From the NCBI GenBank assembly GCA_022457155.1, contig JAJGOT010000002.1:1102001-1166000 (forward strand): a stretch of DNA of 64,000 nt, in the 5' to 3' direction. Shown in pieces: positions 60,372 to 64,000 of the stretch. Within the stretch, counting starts at the first letter, position 1; the number at the start of each line of letters is the position of its first letter. The translations under genes and the position numbers were made by a program. Source of the stretch: Cladopsammia gracilis. Taxonomy: Eukaryota > Cnidaria > Anthozoa > Scleractinia > Dendrophylliidae. Under the pieces are notes generated by a model that searched no databases, was not told where the DNA came from, and saw nothing but the letters and a program-made list of their open reading frames with translations.

Positions 60372-61424
60372 ATGAAGTTCCAAGTAAAAGTTGAGTACGG
60401 CCAGGATAAATTTGTAAAGTTTTATATAGAAGCAGACGTTGTCGATGGAATCGTACTAAAGTATTCGTTTTCTTCGCTTGTGGAGGATATCAGACGGACC
60501 TGCGGTAGCTTGCGACATCACACTTCCAGCACTTTGCGGATACGATACAAGGACGAAGATGGCGATTATGTGAATCTAAATGAGGACGATACAGATAACT
60601 TTCAAGAGATGTTTGTTCGAGCTAGTTCGGTAGATGAAGGGTTATATCGGAAAATACTTCTGAGAGTCAGTGAGCTGGATTCACCTGTTGTTCAACCGTT
60701 GGACCTTGCAAAAAGAAGAAAGCTACAAGACATGTCTACTTCTGCAAGCGAAAGTGAACATAAGCTTGATCCTCGCTCATTAAAAAGAAGCTTTGACAGT
60801 GCCGCGACATCTACTGTAAAACCTGAGCGATCACCATTAGACCACGTGAAAGCTGAATTAGCCGAAAACGTTCAATTGAAAAAAGTATTGTTATCGAGTG
60901 CGGAAGAGGAACTAAACAAAGCTACTCGCGAAAATGATGCTCTCACGCCTCTCTCAGCTGTACGGTCGAGGCTCTGTGGAAATTGTCACAAATCTGGACA
61001 TACAAGACTGAAATGTTCTTCATCCCCCTGTCCTTCCCATGACGCTTGTGGTTTGAGAGACAAGCACCCGGAGCTGAAACAAAAGATATCGGAGCTGCAA
61101 AAAGAAATCAAACGATTACAACAAGAACATAGCGATGCAGAATCAAAGCTGAAAGCGTTTTGCGAGTCCCGCACGAAGGCGTCGACTTCTTTTTTTGCAG
61201 TAATGCGTCCTAGACTAAAAGTTCGCAATTTAATCAAGTACAGTGACCGCGTTTCCTTGGACCGTGATCTTCTTATTCTGGAAAAAGCACTCAATGGAAA
61301 GGTTCCTGAATTTGGTGCGAGCGAGGACTGGCAATTACCAATTCTGATTGAACAGTATCGAAATAGAAATGTTGATACATATTTGAATAGCGGTGTAGAT
61401 CGCCTCTCTTCACTGAGTTTCTAA
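60372..61424 (+). CDS. PB1-domain, CCHC zinc-knuckle, coiled-coil protein of the Tc1-like transposon
   Basis: 350 residues, intact, starting MKFQVKVEYGQDKFVKF. Residues 1-100 look like a PB1 domain, including an acidic OPCA-like segment (YKDEDGDYVNLNEDD, about 59-73). A CCHC knuckle sits at 202-215 (CGNCHKSGHTRLKC), followed by a His/Cys-rich stretch, a coiled coil (about 232-264) and a C-terminal helical part. PB1 domains form homo- or hetero-oligomers and CCHC knuckles bind nucleic acid, so it could assemble on transposon DNA or RNA; this is inference. It lies convergent to the transposase inside the same inverted repeats. Confidence 0.8.
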   Translation: MKFQVKVEYGQDKFVKFYIEADVVDGIVLKYSFSSLVEDIRRTCGSLRHHTSSTLRIRYKDEDGDYVNLNEDDTDNFQEMFVRASSVDEGLYRKILLRVSELDSPVVQPLDLAKRRKLQDMSTSASESEHKLDPRSLKRSFDSAATSTVKPERSPLDHVKAELAENVQLKKVLLSSAEEELNKATRENDALTPLSAVRSRLCGNCHKSGHTRLKCSSSPCPSHDACGLRDKHPELKQKISELQKEIKRLQQEHSDAESKLKAFCESRTKASTSFFAVMRPRLKVRNLIKYSDRVSLDRDLLILEKALNGKVPEFGASEDWQLPILIEQYRNRNVDTYLNSGVDRLSSLSF

Positions 61425-61915
61425 TGACTGAACATATTCAACTGTGCTGGCATGACTTTGTCAACCGTTGTGTTTGTGTTGTGTTTCGAATTTGGTGATT
61501 TACAATGTAAATGCCGTAAACTAAAAGTTGTGTTGTGTTGAATTATACGGCGTCTTTTATTCTCATTGAATGTTTACATTTCACGTGCTGTTTTGCACAG
61601 TCGCTCAACATTTTGGGATATAATGTCACAAACATTTTTGAAAGGTCCTCTTGAAAACAGATTTTATTTCTCAGTTACAACCTAACGACTTGGAGGAATA
61701 TTTTTACCAAATAGCTTACTGTGTCATGCAATATTTTTCCAAAAGTTATTTTTTCTCACGACTTGAGTTAAAAATAGAAACTACACACAGGCGGAAATGT
61801 TCTTGCAACAAACGCATGTTTTTAATGAACATCAACAAACCAGTAAATATATACTTGTGTTACATCAATTGTTCTCCCTCTTTTTTCGTCTTTTTATTTT
61901 TACTTTTCTTGGGTT

Positions 61916-62992
61916 TTATACCAGATAGCCACACTTCCTGTAGTATCCTGCTGAGTTTTCTGCCGTGATATGGCAAATCGCTTCTCCAATTGCCACTTCC
62001 GTTTCATTCATTGCTAACAACTGGTGCAGTTGAAGAAATTGTTTGATCTGATTGAAACAGTACTCACATGTATTAAGGTGTGGCGAGTACGGTGGTTGGT
62101 AAATCAACTCAATTCCGCATGTATTGAGCATATTTCGCAGCAATGGCTCAATGTGGTGGGCATGGTGAAATCCACAATTGTCCATTACTACGACGTCGCC
62201 ACGCTCTAGGGCAGCACTTCCATCGGCCCGTTCTACCTGTAAGGCATCGTCGAAAAAATTTAGAAGTTCCAAACCATTTGATGGACCTTGAAGAATATTG
62301 AAGCAATCTACACCAACAACTGAATGGAGCAAATTTATTGTAAAGGTCGCGTTAGATGCGTAACGCTGCAGTTCAATAGCTCGCGCGCCGACCCTAGCGT
62401 TTCCATACTTGCGATTGCCCGTCGTTTTGATAACACTTGATTCATCAAAGAAATGAATCTTGCTGGCTGGATATCTTGATATAGTTTGTAGATATTCGTT
62501 TTGCCGATCCAATGCACCTGGCTTTTCTGCCTCGAGCGGATGAACCGTCAGTTTTTTCTTACTAAACATGAGGTCTTTCCTGAGTCGTCGATTGATTTGC
62601 GATGTCCCTGGCATGTCATTGGGGTGAACCACTCCATCTAACAGTAGCCTGTGTTGTATCTCAGACGCGTATGTGCTCGGTTTTATATGCTTTTGCACTT
62701 CAATGTATTCAAGAACATTTGTGTCAATTTTAGGCTCAGCAAAAGTAGCTCGTGGTATACGAATCGACGAATTTGTTACATCGTAACTTCTGATAACGTT
62801 TTTTACAAATGTATGACTAGTTCTGACCTCTCTTGCAATAGTACGTTGACCCAAACCTTGGTGATTCAAATCTAATATCCGCTCACGAACAAGAGAAGGT
62901 AGTGCTCTCCCATTATCGTATAAGCCGGCGTTTGCGTTTACTCGTAATTGTATGTTTGCTGCGGATATATAAAAAATATTTTTGTTATTCAA
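61916..62992 (-). CDS. Tc1/mariner (IS630-type) DD38E transposase
   Basis: 358 residues, intact. A paired-like HTH N-terminal domain (QGLGQRTIAREVRTSHTFV, about 45-63) is followed by a catalytic core with Asp183 (HFFDESSV), Asp271 (VVMDNCGFHH) and Glu310 (PPYSPHLNTCEYCF). The second Asp and Glu are separated by 38 residues. It would excise and insert the element at TA. The first Met at 62992 may not be the true start; several residues before the HTH are of unclear status. Confidence 0.9.
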   Translation of the reverse strand: MNNKNIFYISAANIQLRVNANAGLYDNGRALPSLVRERILDLNHQGLGQRTIAREVRTSHTFVKNVIRSYDVTNSSIRIPRATFAEPKIDTNVLEYIEVQKHIKPSTYASEIQHRLLLDGVVHPNDMPGTSQINRRLRKDLMFSKKKLTVHPLEAEKPGALDRQNEYLQTISRYPASKIHFFDESSVIKTTGNRKYGNARVGARAIELQRYASNATFTINLLHSVVGVDCFNILQGPSNGLELLNFFDDALQVERADGSAALERGDVVVMDNCGFHHAHHIEPLLRNMLNTCGIELIYQPPYSPHLNTCEYCFNQIKQFLQLHQLLAMNETEVAIGEAICHITAENSAGYYRKCGYLV

Positions 62993-63257
62993 AAATTTAT
63001 TGGCTTCAGACAGATTACATGTAACGAATTCTTTTTTCCTTACGAATTTGTTGAAAATTCATTTTCTGGCTGCCAAAGAACAACGGTCAACGACTCGGTA
63101 ATCTAGTAATCTAATATTCGGGTCTTGTCTAGTTTGCGCGCGGTAATTTCAAACGGTCTGATAAACTCCGCCCTTCAATCAAAAAAGTGTCAAAAAAGTG
63201 TCAAAAAAGTGTCAAAAATCTTGGTCTAGTGGAAACGGTAGCGCGCTTCGCGCTGTA

Positions 63258-64000
63258 AAACACGAACTTTCCCGTCCCATTTAACTTTCTTAAAACGTCG
63301 CCATTCGTAAAAATACACCGTGAAATTCTCAAACTGCGTTTGCCAAAAAACGCATTTGACCTATTTTTGGCTTTACGATAAATGATTGAAGCTGATAGGT
63401 AACGTGAGATATCGAAACTTTATAAGAAGAACTTAATGCCTTTGCGGTAACGTAATGTGAGATATGACAAGTTCATCACAAGTTCTGACATCCCAATACC
63501 CTAGGGAAATTAACAATAGGTCCGGGGGTGCTCCCCAAACATTTTAGTGGCAGTCATGTGACGCCCTTCTTGAAATCCTAACCGCTTTAACCAACCATAT
63601 CCTCAATGCCCTAATATAGCTTCTATAAAGAAGGAACAAGAAACCCCCCCGGACAAAAGTCCACAAAATTTTGTTAACAACTTTTGTCCCTTTTTAGTAC
63701 TCGACTTCGAAATCTCGCTTAATGCGCAAGCGCATTAACGAGATAAAAAGGAGAATCCATCCCGAATTTGTTCATACGTATACATGCTGTTATTAACTAC
63801 ATGGAAACCCTTGTTTGTACCTGAACTGCTCTGTTTTCTCGACAAGACATTGAGATATTTTTCCTTGTTAATGTCATTTGTTTTATTTACTCCTTTGCAA
63901 CTAAACTTGTCGTAGGAACCAAAACAATAATAGGTTTTGCTACTGAGACCAATTATTCCATCCCCCGACCATTCTTCTTTGAAAAGCCCTGGCGTCCTCT
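63258..64000. other. Spacer without supported gene
   Basis: AT-rich, no gene seen. An imperfect inverted repeat around TTAATGCGCAAGCGCATTAA (63713-63745) is the only clear structure. Confidence 0.5.

Larger units (their letters stand above)
60202..63255. mobile_element. 3.05-kb Tc1/mariner-like transposon with PB1 accessory gene
   Basis: Ends CAGCGCGAAGCGCGCTACCG and its exact inverse CGGTAGCGCGCTTCGCGCTG, flanked by TA (60200-60201 and 63256-63257). The inverted repeats continue through GTTTCCACTA(A/G)ACCAAGAT and TTTTTGACAC motifs for about 70 bp. Two intact convergent genes lie inside: a PB1/zinc-knuckle protein on the plus strand and a DD38E transposase on the minus strand. It is the least damaged mobile element in the window. 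Confidence 0.9.

Overview
This window looks like nuclear DNA of an animal, probably a marine invertebrate; a cnidarian such as a stony coral is my best guess. That guess rests on the kinds of mobile elements present, not on any host gene: I found no convincing host gene. Almost every long reading frame belongs to a mobile element or an integrated virus-like element, many of them nested. Eukaryotic character is shown by a GT-AG intron-like gap in one transposon gene, long terminal repeat and terminal inverted repeat elements with clean target duplications, and MITE-like repeats.

Layout. (1) 1-1.9 kb: AT-rich spacer with a MITE-like fold, palindromic tandem repeats and one arm of a long inverted repeat. 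(2) 1.9-18.3 kb: Polinton/Maverick-type element 'copy 1'. Minus strand: retroviral-type integrase, PLA2-domain protein, zinc ribbon, adenain-like protease, pVI-like protein, major capsid protein, basic core protein, penton, PPxY protein. Plus strand: packaging ATPase, phage-tail-like fibre, small membrane protein. Then come HTH-repeat proteins and the N-terminal part of a protein-primed family B DNA polymerase, which ends abruptly. (3) 18.3-19.15 kb: spacer. (4) 19.15-25.4 kb: 'element 3', a decayed, more classical Polinton with capsid proteins, two tandem penton-like genes, protease, ATPase and the integrase C-terminus, all on the minus strand. (5) 26.0-53.3 kb: 'copy 2', clearly related to copy 1 in gene order and protein sequence. 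It is interrupted by a 7.0 kb Academ-like DNA transposon inside the capsid gene (29972-37015, TTA target duplication), a 1.9 kb insertion bounded by two direct repeats inside the membrane-protein gene (42384-44325, TA duplication) and a 4.7 kb Ty3/Gypsy retrotransposon inside the polymerase gene (48114-52806, GAAAG duplication, identical LTRs). (6) 53.3-60.2 kb: spacer with MITE-like repeats. (7) 60.2-63.26 kb: an apparently intact Tc1/mariner-like transposon (TA duplication, DD38E transposase) that also carries a PB1/zinc-knuckle protein gene. (8) 63.26-64 kb: spacer.

How the genes work together. In copies 1 and 2 the capsid, penton, minor capsid proteins, protease, ATPase and fibre would form an adenovirus-like virion. 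The integrase and polymerase would serve integration and replication. Both copies are inactive as read: integrase, ATPase and polymerase each carry breaks in one or both copies, and no polymerase catalytic domain survives anywhere in the window. The most notable observations are a conserved A_AAA_AAC slippery heptamer linking the PLA2 and integrase frames in both copies, related virion modules attached to polymerases of different types, a nearly identical 211-bp patch in the fibre shaft of the two copies, PPxY motifs, HTH-repeat proteins, and the PB1 accessory gene of the Tc1-like element.
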